A stretch of 64,000 bases of DNA from Drosophila persimilis. Taxonomy: Eukaryota > Arthropoda > Insecta > Diptera > Drosophilidae. Below are positions 63,371 through 64,000 of this stretch, piece by piece. Position 1 is the stretch's first letter; every line of letters begins with the position of its first letter. Position numbers and translations under genes: made by a program. The DNA is taken from assembly GCF_003286085.1 (NCBI RefSeq), contig NW_020825298.1, forward strand, positions 5,146,001-5,210,000. The letters run 5' to 3'. A model generated the notes under the pieces. The model worked only from the letters and a program-made list of their open reading frames with translations, made no database searches and had not been told where the DNA came from.

Positions 63371-64000
63371 AAGACTATAAGAGCTAGAGCAACGATGTTT
63401 TGGATCCAGACTTCTGTGATATGTCACTGCTCCAAAAATATTTCAAAACTTTGCCCCGCCCACTTCCGCCCCCACAAAGGGCGAAAATCTGTGGCATCCA
63501 CAATTTTGACGATACGAGAAAACTAAAAACGCAGAATCGTAGAAGATGACTATATCTTCTAGAGTGCAAAATCTGAACCAGATCGTATAATTATTACAGC
63601 CAGAATCACGAAAACAATTTCACTCTTTCTCGCTCTGTCTCACTCTAACACACAGGTTTCATGGTCGGTTTTGCCAATTGCAAAATATGAGTTCAAGGAT
63701 CTCAGAACCTATAAAAGCCAGAGCAACCAAATTTGGTATCCACACTCCTGTGATATCGGACCTTGACCGTTTCCTGTCCAAATTTCGCCACACCCCCTTC
63801 CGCCCCCGCAAAGGACGAAAATCTGAGGCAACCACAAATCTCAGAGACTATTAAGGCTAGAGTAACCAAATTTGGTACACACACTCCTTTAAGATGTCAC
63901 TATAAAACGTATATCTCAGAATTTCGCCCCACCCCCATCCGCCCCCACAAAGGACGAAAATCTGTTGCATCCACAATATTGCAGATTTGAGAAAACTAAA
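63371..64000. repeat. Three direct modules inside the Helentron
   Basis: Modules at 63371-63528, about 63701-63840 and 63841-64000 share (A/C)TAT(A/T)A(A/G), GAG(C/T)AAC, TTTGG(T/A), CC(C/A)CCTTCCGCCCCC-like and GG(A/G)CGAAAATCTG blocks. The third is cut by the window end. Internal module duplication explains much of the length of this copy. Confidence 0.75.

Larger units (their letters stand above)
63118..64000 (+). mobile_element. SGM/mini-me (DINE-1-type Helentron) repeat, cut by window end
   Basis: Starts with TATACCCGATACTCAAAATG, with a hairpin formed by ATACTC..GAGTAT. It continues with AACGTCCAGAAGGAATCG, TTTCCGACCCCATAAAGTAT, TTCTTGATCAGCATCAATAG and GAGTCGATTGAGCCATG, the conserved core I recall for DINE-1/INE-1 elements and their obscura-group forms. 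A (GTCT/GTCC) microsatellite follows, as is usual for the family. The rest consists of three diverged direct modules. The visible part is non-autonomous, with no Rep/helicase frame, and it runs past the window. The orientation is by the core as written. Confidence 0.85.

Overview
This window is animal nuclear DNA, almost certainly Drosophila and most likely the obscura species group. Three things point there: short introns with CTAAT-like branch points, third-position G/C codon preference, and an SGM/mini-me (DINE-1-type Helentron) repeat that begins at about 63.1 kb and runs off the window. No tRNA, rRNA, CRISPR or bacterial-style operon is visible. More than 95% of the sequence is non-coding. 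It is rich in poly(G)/poly(C) tracts, CA/GT and GA/CT microsatellites, and local tandem duplications.

Layout. 1-4285: non-coding. 4286-4643 (+): a small two-exon gene candidate whose exons both look coding but do not join in frame across the best intron. 4.8-17.5 kb: non-coding, with a roughly 470-bp tandem array at 14.2 kb. 17776-46004 (-): a five-exon gene assembled here from exons mostly too short to stand out as open frames. Its 149-codon product is unrecognised. Its first coding exon lies at 45.9-46.0 kb, then comes a 27-kb first intron, and its other four exons are clustered at 17.8-18.9 kb.

Inside the 27-kb intron, on the opposite strand, sits a nested single-exon gene (24445-24771, +). 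It encodes a divergent SUMO-like protein whose C-terminal Gly-Gly is replaced by Gly-Pro-Gly and which carries a 23-residue extra tail. A polyadenylation signal follows it.

46.3-63.1 kb: non-coding. It holds a Tc1/mariner-like terminus just upstream of the five-exon gene, duplicated segments at 51.5-52.2 kb, and an AT-rich fold-back element at 56.9-57.5 kb. 63.1-64.0 kb: the Helentron.

The genes do not form an operon or an obvious pathway. The structural theme is a tiny protein gene with an enormous intron hosting a lineage-specific-looking ubiquitin-fold gene. All exon models come from reading frames, splice signals and phase agreement only. No homology search or transcript evidence was available.
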